Assembly (NCBI GenBank): GCA_028692735.1
Contig: JAQUWS010000005.1
Span: 18,859-53,567, forward strand
Source: Candidatus Altimarinota bacterium
GTDB taxonomy: Bacteria > Patescibacteriota > Gracilibacteria > BD1-5 > UBA6164
Length of the DNA stretch: 34,709 nucleotides
Direction: 5' to 3'
Shown here: positions 17,906 to 27,706 of the stretch, in pieces
Numbering within the stretch: position 1 is the first letter of the stretch
Layout: every line of letters begins with the position of its first letter
Position numbers and translations under genes: made by a program
Notes under the pieces: model-generated
What the model was told of the DNA's origin: nothing
What the model saw: only the letters and a program-made list of their open reading frames with translations
Database searches by the model: none

Positions 17906-17945
17906 TTTCTACGTTTCTACGCTTTCACGTTTTTACGTCTCTATC
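17906..17945. repeat. Octad-phased repeat (TTTCTACG type)
   Basis: Five 8-nt units: TTTCTACG, TTTCTACG, CTTTCACG, TTTTTACG, TCTCTATC. On the minus strand the unit is CGTAGAAA, related to the GTTGAAAT unit next door. Confidence 0.65.
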
Positions 17946-18023
17946 AACACAAAAAATGCCCCTACTTTTGCGGGAATTACACATTCTTAAGTAGTGGTTT
18001 CGTAAAAAGTGTATACAAAAGCC

Positions 18024-18053
18024 AAAAAAAAGCAAATTTAAATTTGCTTTTTT
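18024..18053. terminator. Palindromic terminator upstream of rpoB
   Basis: AGCAAATTT and AAATTTGCT form a perfect palindrome flanked by an A-run and a T-run. On the minus strand it ends transcription of the small genes at 18134-18692 before the rpoB promoter region. Confidence 0.8.
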
Positions 18054-18133
18054 AATTACTATAGATGTTTTTTAAATTAATTTTTTATTTTTAATTAATC
18101 TACTATTTTTTTGTAATTTTATTTCTGTTATCC

Positions 18134-18244
18134 TTATAATATGATTTTTTCAATAAAAGTTTTGATTTTTTCTATTTCTCAATCAAGCTTAGATTGTAAA
18201 TCAACTATTTCTCCATATTTAGATTGCTCTACTATATTTTTCAT
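18134..18244 (-). CDS. Very small possible protein
   Basis: 36 residues (MKNIVEQSKYGEIVDLQSKL to the C-terminal FIEKIIL), one charged amphipathic helix. It starts 10 bp after the stop of the 145-residue gene and ends before a terminator, so it is plausibly the last gene of a two-gene unit. The size makes chance possible; no family recognised. Confidence 0.4.
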
Positions 18245-18254
18245 ATTTTTTTAT

Positions 18255-18692
18255 TTATAAATTTCTTTCTTTTATATGTATTGTAATTTCTTTAATTAAT
18301 CATGATATTTTATCATTACTAGAAATATTCTCTAACATTGAGAATAATATTAAATTTTGTTTTAACTCATTTAAGTCCTTTAAATCTTTTTTAGATTCAA
18401 CACTTTGTATATCTAATTTTATTATTTCTAATATATCAGCAAATTTATTTAATAACATTTTCTCATCTATTTGTTTTTTTTGTTTTTCTTCTTTATCAGT
18501 AAGCAATAAAAACATTAATGAATCTAGTATATCATAATTTGTTGCTTGTCAATAACAATTTATTCATTGTATTTTTAATATACGCACTATTTCTTTTTTT
18601 ATAATTTCAGATGATTTTGATACTTCTGTTATATTTTCTCAAGACTCTTGTGGTAAAACTATACTTTTTTGCCCATCTATACTTTTTTTCAT
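18255..18692 (-). CDS. Small helical protein of unknown function
   Basis: 145 residues, Lys- and Glu-rich, with a long coiled-coil-like middle (about residues 65-115, with VESKKDLKDLNELKQNLILF). Not recognised. It shares a loose pattern (DL..LN....L...F in a helical context) with the 121-residue protein at 19873-20238; together the two flank mltG. The ATG at 18690-18692 lies 3 nt from a 7-bp-arm palindrome (18696-18714) that could be an operator or leader hairpin. Confidence 0.65.
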
Positions 18693-18695
18693 TTT

Positions 18696-18714
18696 GCTTA
18701 ATTAATTATTAAGC
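18696..18714. promoter_or_regulatory. Palindrome just upstream of the 145-residue gene
   Basis: GCTTAAT, 5-nt spacer, ATTAAGC: a perfect 7-bp inverted repeat ending 3 bp from the start codon. Its place suggests an operator or translation-control hairpin for that gene. The AT-rich sequence lowers the weight. Confidence 0.35.
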
Positions 18715-18827
18715 TTAATATATACGTATTTTTTTATAAAAGTCAATAATATTTATTTTAAATTTAAATTTCTCAAATTTAGAAAAATATATAAAATGTT
18801 TATTCACTTTATTTTGTATTTTTTACT

Positions 18828-19814
18828 ATGAAAAAATTATTATTACTTATTATTTTGATTATTCCTTGATATTTTTTGTATTCTTATAATAGTTTTAAAA
18901 GTACTATATTAACAAAAGAAGAGCAGGTTATAAATATAAAACAGTGAGATACTTATTATAAAATTGCTGATGAGTTTAATTTAAATAAAAATTATATGAG
19001 ATTTTATTTAAAATTTAATCCACCTAAAGATTTAAAAGCTTGAACATATAGTTTAACTGGTTGATTAAGTCTTGAATGAATTATAAATTCTTTAAATACA
19101 CCAATAACAAATGATGTATCTATAACAATTCTTCCTTGATGGACTATTTATGATATAGATGATTTATTAACAAAAAATTCTTTAATTAACAAGGGAGAAT
19201 TAATTGAATATAATGAAAAAAATATTATCACATTAAAATGAAATTATTTCTTTTTAAAAAACGCATCTACTCTCGAATGATTTTTATATCCTGATACTTA
19301 TAATGTAAATCCTAATAATTTTAAACTTGATGATTTTATAAAAAAACTTTTATCAAATTTTGATAAAAAAGTTATTAAAGATTTAGAAATAGATTCTTCA
19401 AGTAACGATTTCTTAGATAATATTATTTTAGCTTCTATCGTACAAAAAGAAGCTAATCAAAAAGATACATTACAAGAAACAAAAATAATTGCATGAATAC
19501 TGAAAAAAAGATTGGATGAGGATTGGTTTTTATGAACTGATGCAACGATTTGCTACCCATACGAAATAACATCTGATGAATGTACACCAAGTTTTATTGT
19601 TAATCATATAGATGATGTTAATGATTATAACACGAGAAATATGAAATGACTTACAAAAACACCTATTTGCAATTCTTCAGCAGATAGTATAGAAGCTGTT
19701 TATAACAGTGAAGATACTCCATATTATTTTTATTTACATGATAATGATTGACAAGTTCATTATTGAAAAACAAACGAGGAACATGTAGCGAATAAGATGA
19801 TGTATATAAAGTAA
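18828..19814 (+). CDS. mltG: Endolytic murein transglycosylase MltG
   Basis: 328 residues. MltG cuts nascent glycan strands at the outer face of the membrane and so sets glycan length. An N-terminal transmembrane helix (residues 3-20) is followed by a LysM-like segment (about 35-80) and the YceG domain. The motif LASIVQKEAN holds the catalytic Glu at residue 208; GILKKRLD, GTDATICYP, YNTRNMKGLTKTPICN and the ending DGQVHYGKTNEEH follow the family order. Several conserved glycines are UGA codons. This implies that the cell makes peptidoglycan. It is divergent from the 145-residue gene and ends in an 8-nt-phased repeat and a shared terminator. Confidence 0.93.
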
Positions 19815-19819
19815 CAAAA

Positions 19820-19851
19820 GTGTGAAAATGTGAAATCGTGGAAAATTAGAT
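19820..19851. repeat. Octad-phased repeat after mltG
   Basis: Units GTGTGAAA, ATGTGAAA, TCGTGGAA, AATTAGAT start 6 bp after the mltG stop and run into the terminator. Same unit type (GTNGAAAN) as the rpoB leader arrays. Confidence 0.5.
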
Positions 19852-19889
19852 AAAAAAATAATAAGTAAGAATTTACTTATTATTTTTTT
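19852..19889. terminator. Bidirectional terminator with 17-bp arms
   Basis: AAAAAAATAATAAGTAA, loop GAAT, then its exact complement ending in a T-run. It closes mltG (+) and the 121-residue gene (-). The last codons and stop of the minus-strand gene are inside the right arm. Confidence 0.88.
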
Positions 19890-20238
19890 GATTTTTTATG
19901 TCGGATTTTATTTGTCATAACCTAGCAAGTGTAGTTCTAAAATATCCCAATATTTCTTTTTCTGTTTTACACAATTCTTTGTATTTATTAAATATTATCC
20001 TTAATTCTTCAAGCATAGTATTTAATTCTCATAAATCATCAGTTCTATTTATCTTTGTACGAATATCTACTAAATAATCAATTAATTCATCTCTTTCTTC
20101 TTTACTTAATATTTTCTTTGAATTATTATCAGAAGAAAGAATGTTGTCTATTTTATCAATAATTATTTCTTTTGGTAATTCTAAAGAAGAAGCCTGTAAT
20201 CAATCTATTTCTTCTTGATGGGAAATATGATTTTTCAT
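19873..20238 (-). CDS. Small helical protein of unknown function
   Basis: 121 residues, charged and almost all helical, with LSKEERDELIDYLVDIRTKI and DDLGELNTMLEELRIIF in the middle. Not recognised. Its pattern loosely echoes the 145-residue protein on the other side of mltG. The stop codon is formed by the terminator stem, and a 17-bp-arm palindrome precedes the start. Confidence 0.7.
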
Positions 20239-20245
20239 AAATATA

Positions 20246-20284
20246 AATTTTAATTATAATATTTCTTATATTATAATTAAAATT
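20246..20284. promoter_or_regulatory. Perfect 17-bp-arm palindrome between two minus-strand genes
   Basis: AATTTTAATTATAATAT, loop TTCTT, then its exact complement. It lies 46 bp after the beta-subunit stop and 8 bp before the next start. No T-run follows on the minus strand, so it is more likely a leader structure or RNA-end stabiliser than a normal terminator. Both arms contain TATAAT-like hexamers. Confidence 0.55.
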
Positions 20285-20315
20285 AAGTTTTTGTCAAAAA
20301 AGAGAAGTATCTTGT

Positions 20316-20327
20316 TTATCTAACCAT
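20316..20327 (-). other. Three-codon minicistron behind the only strong SD-like sequence
   Basis: AGGAGGTGG (20333-20341 on the minus strand), inside the last codons of the beta subunit, is followed 5 nt later by ATG GTT AGA TAA. It may be chance: the AGG AGG TGG codons encode Arg-Arg-Trp. Confidence 0.15.
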
Positions 20328-20329
20328 AA

Positions 20330-20932
<603 letters not shown>

Positions 20933-20955
20933 AGTTAAATTTTTTATAATATTTA

Positions 20956-21615
20956 TTAATATTTCTCTATAGCTAACCAAATATTTCAAGAATTTCATCA
21001 TAACCATCTATGATAAGGATATTTTGGAACGTTGTTTTTGTTATAAATTCAATCCATATCAAATCTTTTATGTGTATTTCAAGGCATCAATCATACTGTT
21101 TCAACCAGAGAATCCTCACTTTGATTATCAAATTTCTGCATAAATCAATCTCAAGCAATATTTGTATGAACTTCTATAAAATTGTGAGTATTATGTATTC
21201 AACAATTTGTATTTGGTCAACAAAACCGAAAATTAAATTTGTATTTACTTCAAGAAAAACTTTCTTCTATTTGTTCACTTCTATATAAATCAGTATTTTC
21301 TAGTCAACATCATGGAAATAAATTATTTCAGGAATTCCAATTTGACCTACAATAGTCTCAAAATTTTTTATTTATATCTACTTTATTTAAAATAATATCA
21401 TTATCATTTAATGAGATTATACATATAAAACTATCTTTTCTAGCTTCAATATCTCCTTGGTAATATACAGAGCTTTCAAAGTTTTTTAATATTCATTTTT
21501 GATTTTCAAATAACTCTCCATCAATTACAGATATAATTTCTATTCATTGAATTTTATGTTTTTCTCAAGTTTTAACAATTTTTGTAGTGAATATAATATT
21601 ATTGTTTACATGCAT
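20956..21615 (-). CDS. Cupin-like protein inside the oxidoreductase cluster
   Basis: 219 residues. The C-terminal half looks like a cupin barrel: GIHNTHNFIEVH gives H141, H144, E148 and H150 in a motif-1 arrangement, and LMPGNTHKRF gives P178, G179 and H182 as motif 2. These would bind one metal ion. The N-terminal half (1-85) is strand-rich with no motif I know. Cys92-type pairs are absent, but NLFPGCG and RFCGPNTNCG add Cys residues near the putative site. Its start is 2 bp from the end of the alpha-subunit gene and it is followed after 23 bp by the beta-subunit gene, so all three are surely co-transcribed. A cupin is not a known subunit of this enzyme. Function unknown. Confidence 0.72.
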
Positions 21616-21617
21616 AA

Positions 21618-23327
21618 TTATTGTTTTAACTTATAAAAATCTTCTATATAAAAAGGCATCAAATCATATTTTCTTAAATTACTAATTTTTAATCAATCAA
21701 TGAACTTTAATCAAAGTTTATCTGTTAGATAAGTTTCGATTTGTCAGCTATAATTATGTTCTACAAAAATTATTTCTTCACAATATTTAATAACTTCTAA
21801 AATTCTTTCATCAAGTGGTTTAAGGAATTTTATTGTTATTAGTCAATATTCAGGATTATCATCTACAAATTGTTTTGCAGTGTAACTTATAAATGATGTT
21901 GTTATGATATATTTTTTAGGTTTAGTTATATTTATATTTTTTCAAGATGGCATTGAAACAACTGGTGGTAGAGCTGGATAAACTTCATATCCCCTAAAAT
22001 TTTCTTTTTCATAGAAATTTTGTAATTTTTTAGCTCTTTTTTCTGTCATAAGAACTTTCATTTCACTATCTTCTGTAGTTGATCAATATTCATCATGTTC
22101 ATAACTTGTTGCTATAAAATCTCAGTTTTTTGTTCATGGTTTTGTGTATGGAGAAATTCAATCATCAGTAAGCTCAAATCTTTTATAATCTTCTTTTGGA
22201 TTTTCTTGTAGTTTTCATCTCTCTATTCATGGAGTTTTTAGTTCACTAAAAGATGATTTTCCTTCAGAAAATTGTTTATCTATAAGTACAATAACAATTG
22301 TTTGGTATTTTTGTGCTAGGTTTAAAGCAAGTCATGACATATAATATCAATCTTCCATAGTTGCTGGGACTAAAACTATATGTTCAAAATCTCAAAAAGT
22401 AGGATTTAACGCAAAATTTATATCTCATTGTTCAAGACAAGTAGGGGTTCAAGTACTTGGTCATGCTCTTTGAGCTAAAACGGCGACTATTGGGATTTCA
22501 GCTTGTAGTGCAAAACTTAATGCTTCTGTCATAAGTGCAAATCATCATCAGCTTGTTCATACCATAGATCTAGCTCATGTAAAACTTGCTCATAGTGCAG
22601 CATTTATTACAGCTATTTCATCTTCTGCTTGAAGATAATTAACTCTTTTACTGTTTATTACTTCAGAAAGTATAGTTGAAGCTGGAGTCATAGGATATGC
22701 ACTATAAAATTCAAGTCAGTTTTCTATAGCTCAGTATGCTATCATACTATTTCAAAAACTCACTTTCTTTTCATCTCAAACTTTTCATAAATTGTATGAT
22801 GTAATATCTTTTAAATCATAGTTTTTATATATTTCCTCTACTATACTTTTGTTTTTTTCTACTATTTCAACTCACTTTTTTGCAAATGTATGCTCTATAC
22901 TTGCATAACTAGTTTCTACACTAAATCATAACAACTTGAATAATACTCAAAGTAAATAAGTATTGTCGTATTTGTCATTTATCTCTATTTCTAGAATTTT
23001 AAAATTAGAAAGATTTATTTGTTTTTCTTTTAATTTATCAACAAATTTTTTATTTGAGATAATAAAAGCTCATTTTCTTAATGTAGAAAGATTGTTTTCA
23101 AGATTTTTATCATCAAAAACAATTAAAATATCTGCATATTTACTTAAACTTTTGTTTGTATCTGATACATTTACATCAAAGTGATTTAATCATCATTTTA
23201 TAACTGATTGATATTCTATATTTGTAATTACTTCATATCAAATTTTTGCAAATGTGTCAGCTATAATATCAGCTGTTGAATTCATTCCTAATCAGGCAGG
23301 TCAACTTACTCTTATATTTAACTTCAT
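21618..23327 (-). CDS. 2-oxoacid:ferredoxin oxidoreductase, fused gamma-alpha subunit
   Basis: 569 residues, the usual length of the fused form (porA/korA type). The gamma domain opens with RVSGPAGLGMNSTADIIA and covers residues 1 to about 180; the alpha domain starts at about 195 with SMIAYGAIENGLEFYSAYPM, followed by TPAST, EDEIAVINAALGASFTGARS, GTSGGGFALMTEALS and RAGPSTGTPT. The C-terminal domain (about 465-569) has FLKPLDERI and EHNYSGQIE as in relatives. Almost all conserved glycines are UGA codons. The enzyme decarboxylates a 2-oxoacid to acyl-CoA and reduces ferredoxin. No separate ferredoxin or delta subunit gene is nearby. The beta subunit is two genes downstream. Confidence 0.95.
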
Positions 23328-23350
23328 TTATTCTAGTTTTATTTAAATAA

Positions 23351-23581
23351 TTAATTTCAAGTTCATGTTACTATTCAACTTCAATCTCATGCTGTTATAC
23401 TTTGTAATTCTTTTAGTTGTGCATCATTTAATTTTACTTCTTGTCAACTTGAAGTAAGATTATTAACATCCATAGATTCTTTTGGTGTCAATATATATAT
23501 AATTGCCGTTCATAAAATTCCTATTACTATTCACAACAAAGAAATTACGGCAAATATTTTGGCAATCAAGTCTCTTTTCAT
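23351..23581 (-). CDS. Small single-helix membrane protein
   Basis: 76 residues. One hydrophobic helix near the N-terminus (about residues 8-32, IFAVISLLGIVIGILGTAII), then a polar tail ending in TAGDGSGIVTGTGN. Not recognised. It lies between the 888-residue gene (6 bp upstream) and the gamma-alpha subunit gene (23 bp downstream), and is probably co-transcribed with both. Confidence 0.7.
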
Positions 23582-23587
23582 ATAATC

Positions 23588-26254
23588 TTATTTAATAAAT
23601 AAACTTAATTTTTCTTTTAACTTATCATACTTAAATGGCTGATAAGTTTGTTCTATTCCATTTTGTTTTATACTTAGTATACTATCCTTATTAAGAGAAA
23701 TATCAATATTTTTATTATCATATTTGAATGAAAATATTATAGTTTTTGCAGCATTTGCATTCATTTTAATCACTCAATACTTATCACTAAGTGTTTGATA
23801 CACACTTACTATTTCTTTGTAATAGCTTACTATTCAAGTAATATAGCTTTTAAAACCATTTAATCTAACATTTCAAGTAATGTATAAGTATGTTCAAGAT
23901 GGTAATCAATAATCCTCAGTTTTATAACCTCATTGAACTGTTGACTGTTCAAATATTTTTAATTGTAGATTATTAAAATAATGTTCACTGGCTCATATAT
24001 AATAATCTCAATTTATATATGCTCAATAATCATGTTGATTATAATTTACAGAAGCTTTTGCTCATATTATACTTATTCCTACTTTCCCATTTACAATTGA
24101 AACATTTAAGTTATTTGTTCACATATTTAGAAAACCAGACAATGTTGCAAATTCTCAATTTGTTCAAAGAAGTTTATCTTTTTTATAAATAATTATTTCT
24201 GGAGTATCATCTCAATTTGTTTGAGGTGTTGGTACTGTTCCTGTAAAAAACGTATTTATAAAGAAATCCTTATTATCTATACTTGTTCAAGATACTTTAC
24301 TCAAAGTATAAGATCAATTGAATTTTTTTCAGTCTAAATATATGTTGTTAATCAAAAAATTCTTTTTTGGATATATATCAAATACAAGTTTTTGTCATGA
24401 TAACTTTATAGTTATATTAAATACTTGACTATCTTCTTCTGTTGCTTTTACTCATAGATAATCTTTATAAACTCAATTAAAATTTAACATATATACAATA
24501 ATATCGTGCAATGTATAATCTTTATTGGTGTTTGTTTGTGATCATGAAAGATCTTGTTCAGTTTTTGATAATTTATATTTATCATAGTTTCTTAATGCAT
24601 TTATGTAATCCAAAAATTTTAATATTTCTTCCTCATAATCTTTCATATAAATAGAATCACTTTCAGATTTATCATTAAATATATTTTTATTTTCATCATA
24701 AAAATTGTGAATATTGTTAAATCACTTCTCTAGAAGTAAATAAACGTTATCATCAAGATCTATTCATTTTTTTCTAACTAGAAATATTATTTTATCTAAA
24801 TCTTTTTCAAAAAAGTAATTTCTTACAAAAGAATCAAGTTTCTTTAATAATGATAATTGTAATACTAACATTGTTTTTTTCTTTTCATCTGTTGTTCAAG
24901 AATATGTATTTGTGCTTATCAATGAGTACTTGTAAAATATATTAAATATACTTTCAATTTCTGTTGAATCTACATCTCAAGATAGGTATGATTTAACTAT
25001 GTTTTCAATAAAAAATACATAATATCACATAGCCAGATTTTTTGAAGAACTAAATCATACTAATTTATCTTCTTTTATCTCTATTCAGTTTTCTCATAAA
25101 TAATTATCTAAAAAGTCTGCAATTCATTCAAAAAAATCAGTTTTATTTCAAGTATCATACATATTATAAACATGATATATTACATTGTTTCATCAAATAT
25201 CCCTTGTTCATAATATTTTCTTTAACATACTATCATACTTATCTTCAATATCAACTGTATTTATTGATATATCGGACATAAATTTGGTTTTAAAATAATA
25301 TATAAATTTTACCATATTATCATATTCATCTGACCCTAATTTCTTAAGTTCTTGATAGTAAGAGATAGTATCAATATATATCTTTTCATTTGAATTTTTG
25401 TTCTTATAGATATCCAATAAATTTATATATATTAAATCCTTATAATAAGCTATTTTTTTATTATCGTTAACAAATACAGTAAAATATTTTTTTAAATAAT
25501 CATACATACCCACATCATAATCACTTAACAAATAATTTGTATCAGTTCTATTTTTTACTATTTCATTATTAAGGTACTCAAATGTTTGTTTAATAAAACT
25601 ATTATTTAAAGTTGGGTATGTGTTTAAATCTAAATCTTTATCAAATAAATTATCTTTAATATATTTTATATCATTTACTTGTGATATTCTATAATAATCT
25701 GCATTTGTAAGTATTTTATTTAGATTAAGTTTTATTGTAAAAAACATATGTGGATAAATAAACAACTTAGTTTTTTCTTCTTCATTTAATCATAGAAGTG
25801 TTAATTCAATTATATTATTTTGTGATAATACCAACAATTTATTATCTTCACTTGTATCAACATAGAAATTTATAGGTCATACTACAGAAATATTAAATCA
25901 TGTTCATGTTATAGTATATTTTTTGGGAAGTGCAAATGATAAAAAATATTTTCACTTATTCAATTTAATATTGTCTTCTGTTTCATTTTTTGATATAGTG
26001 TATGAATCTTTTTCTGAGAAAAATATCTTATCAATAGAATCAAATCTCTCCATACAAAAATCACATGTGGTTTCAATTTTATTAGCTAAAAAACTTCAAT
26101 TTTCGTCTTTAATCAAAGAAAATTTTCAATCTCAAGGATTTGAAAGCCTTGATAGCATATCATAACTTCAACTATTACTATTTGAAAAAGTATAAAATGA
26201 AATAAACAAAATTATTAACAAAGATATAATTGAAGTAATTACTTTTATTCCCAT
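23588..26254 (-). CDS. Large exported or membrane-anchored protein, unknown function
   Basis: 888 residues with UGA as Gly. One N-terminal hydrophobic helix (residues 3-22, IKVITSIISLLIILFISFYT) anchors or exports it; the rest is outside the membrane by this reading. The N-terminal 130 residues are strand-rich with a Cys pair (TCDFCMERF), then a long helical part rich in Tyr, Asn, Asp and Lys (about 170-560), and a strand- and Gly-rich C-terminal part (about 590-830). No repeat or catalytic motif is evident. It is the first gene of the cluster leading into the 2-oxoacid oxidoreductase, 6 bp from the next gene. A role on the surface is an inference from the anchor only. Confidence 0.8.
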
Positions 26255-26275
26255 AATTTATTGATATTTATATGT

Positions 26276-26300
26276 AAAAAAATACAGTTTAATTGTATTT
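26276..26300 (-). terminator. Terminator of the PLD-like gene
   Basis: On the minus strand AAATACA, 7-nt loop, TGTATTT, then a T-run, 24 bp after the PLD-like stop. It separates that gene from the 888-residue gene. Confidence 0.7.
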
Positions 26301-26323
26301 GTTTATTGTTTTTTTTCAATTTT

Positions 26324-27355
26324 TTATTTAAAATCTTCTTGAAAATTTGCAAGTAAGTTTTTTACTATATTTTCATTTTTTATCAAAATACCAGTTTCTT
26401 TGTTTTCATCAAAACTATATTTTGAGAAATTTATACTTCATACATATGCAATTTTTTGGTCTATTACTATAACTTTTGCATGTTCTGTATACTTTGGTAA
26501 TACTTTTATTTTTATTCATAAATCTTCAAATTCCTTAACATTTTCATTTTGTTTATCAGTAACTATTTTTACATTTATTCAAGAATCTATTTTATCTTCT
26601 AGCATATTTTGTAATCTATCATCCTCAAAGTATGGAAAATACATATCTATTTCAGATTCAGCTTTTGTAAGCAAGTATTCTATTTTTTGTCTTGAATAAA
26701 AAGGAGAAAAGACTAAATTATCATCATACACATATTTTTTATCTTTAGCAAAATCTAAGTTAAAGTTTGTGAGCATCTTTTCAAGTATATTTTTATCACT
26801 TATAAAAAGAAAAAATTCTCTATTTTTAGTAAATGCTGAGTAAGTTAAATTTCAAGTTGAGATAATAATTTCATCATCTATTATAAAAAATTTTGAGTGG
26901 TTTAGTGAATAATCTGAAGAATCTGACCAAATAACATCAATCTTATTTTTTGTAAATTCATCATATGCTTTTTTGTTTATATTTCCTGCTTTGTAAACAT
27001 TTTTTTCCATTATGATTTTTATATCAACTCAGTTCTTTTTTGCTTTTGTTAAAGCAGATAAAAAATCTTTTTCAGTAAAAATATAAGCTTCAATATAAAT
27101 TCTTTTTTTAGCATTTTTTATTTTTTCACTTATAGTTTTTATCAGATTTTTATCAGGAGTTTTATGTATCTCAATATTTTCTATATCTTTGATTTTTTCT
27201 AAAGAAAATGCAGAAATATCATTTTTTATTTGTTCTTGTGAAATTTGTTTTAACTTTTCTTCACTATGAAATGAAACATAGTCTTTAGCATATAGTCAAC
27301 TAAAGAGTAAAAATAATGATGTGATGATAATTGAATTTATGTACTTTTTTTTCAT
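26324..27355 (-). CDS. Exported phospholipase D-like protein
   Basis: 343 residues. A signal peptide (about residues 4-22, INSIIITSLFLLFSGLYA) is followed by two PLDc domains. The first has NHSKFFIIDDEIIISTGNLT at about residues 155-175, the second EHAKVIVIDQKIAYVGSINF at about 290-310; both keep the HxK and the downstream Gly-Asn/Gly-Ser of the HKD motif. This is the two-domain arrangement of cardiolipin synthase-like and PLD-like nucleases, in which the two motifs make one active site. Export, and the absence of the transmembrane pair of cardiolipin synthases, favours a secreted or surface phosphodiesterase acting on lipid or nucleic acid. Substrate unknown. Transcribed alone, with its own terminator. 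Confidence 0.9.
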
Positions 27356-27432
27356 TAAAATTTTTTAAAGTGATTAAAACAAAGGATTATTAGAGTTTTT
27401 ATTATTTTATTTATGTCAAACATACTTTTGTC

Positions 27433-27453
27433 ATTCCTTGCTTAACAAGGAAT
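27433..27453. repeat. Intergenic palindromic element
   Basis: ATTCCTTG, 5-nt loop, CAAGGAAT, preceded by TTGTC: the form (TGTCATTCC..GGAATCTA) of short palindromic intergenic elements known from Rickettsia and other bacteria. Confidence 0.6.
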
Positions 27454-27497
27454 CTATAAACTTTCTATACTTATTTTTTTATACTAAGTCATAAATA

Positions 27498-27591
27498 TGT
27501 TCTATCTTACTATAGATCCTGAAACAAGTTCAGGATGACGATGGAGACGAATGATTACGATGGTCTCTTGTTAGGATGACAATATAGAACA
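27498..27591. repeat. Nested palindromic element
   Basis: Outer arms TGTTCTAT (27498-27505) and ATAGAACA (27584-27591) enclose two inner hairpins: ATCCTGAA / TTCAGGAT (27516-27536) and GAGAC / GTCTC (27544-27567). Noticeably richer in GC than its surroundings. Confidence 0.6.
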
Positions 27592-27650
27592 ATTTTAGAT
27601 ACAATACAAGGAAGATTCCGAATCAAGTCCAGAATGACATTTTTTAATTT

Positions 27651-27706
27651 TTATTCTTTAGTCTTTTATCTTTATTCTAAATTCTATATTCTAAACTCTT
27701 TCTTAA
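27651..27706. repeat. Heptad-phased repeat at the end of dnaJ
   Basis: Units TTATTCT, TTAGTCT, TTTATCT, TTATTCT, AAATTCT, ATATTCT, AAACTCT, TTCTTAA in exact 7-nt register. Read on the minus strand the unit is AGAATNN, the same as in the array at 3909-3964. The last unit includes the dnaJ stop codon. Confidence 0.7.

Larger units (their letters stand above)
17818..18133. promoter_or_regulatory. 316-bp rpoB leader and promoter region
   Basis: No gene here. From the left it holds two 8-nt-phased repeat arrays (17830-17861 and 17906-17945), then a less AT-rich patch (CCCCTAC..GCGGG near 17960-17973), then a palindromic terminator (18024-18053) that insulates rpoB from the small genes upstream. 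The rpoB promoter must lie between the terminator and 17818; I cannot fix a -35/-10 pair. Confidence 0.5.
27356..27702. other. 347-bp gene-free region of hairpin elements and phased repeats
   Basis: No gene. It holds three hairpin elements of the palindromic intergenic type (27433-27453, 27516-27536 and a degenerate one near 27613-27637), a larger nested hairpin (27498-27591) and the heptad array next to dnaJ. The promoter of the PLD-like gene must also be here. Confidence 0.6.

Noticed and set aside
25208-25765. A 185-residue minus-strand protein
   Set aside because: It is the longest UGA-free piece of the 888-residue gene, not a separate gene.
27430-27640. A CRISPR array
   Set aside because: The hairpins are not regularly spaced, differ in sequence and have no cas gene nearby.
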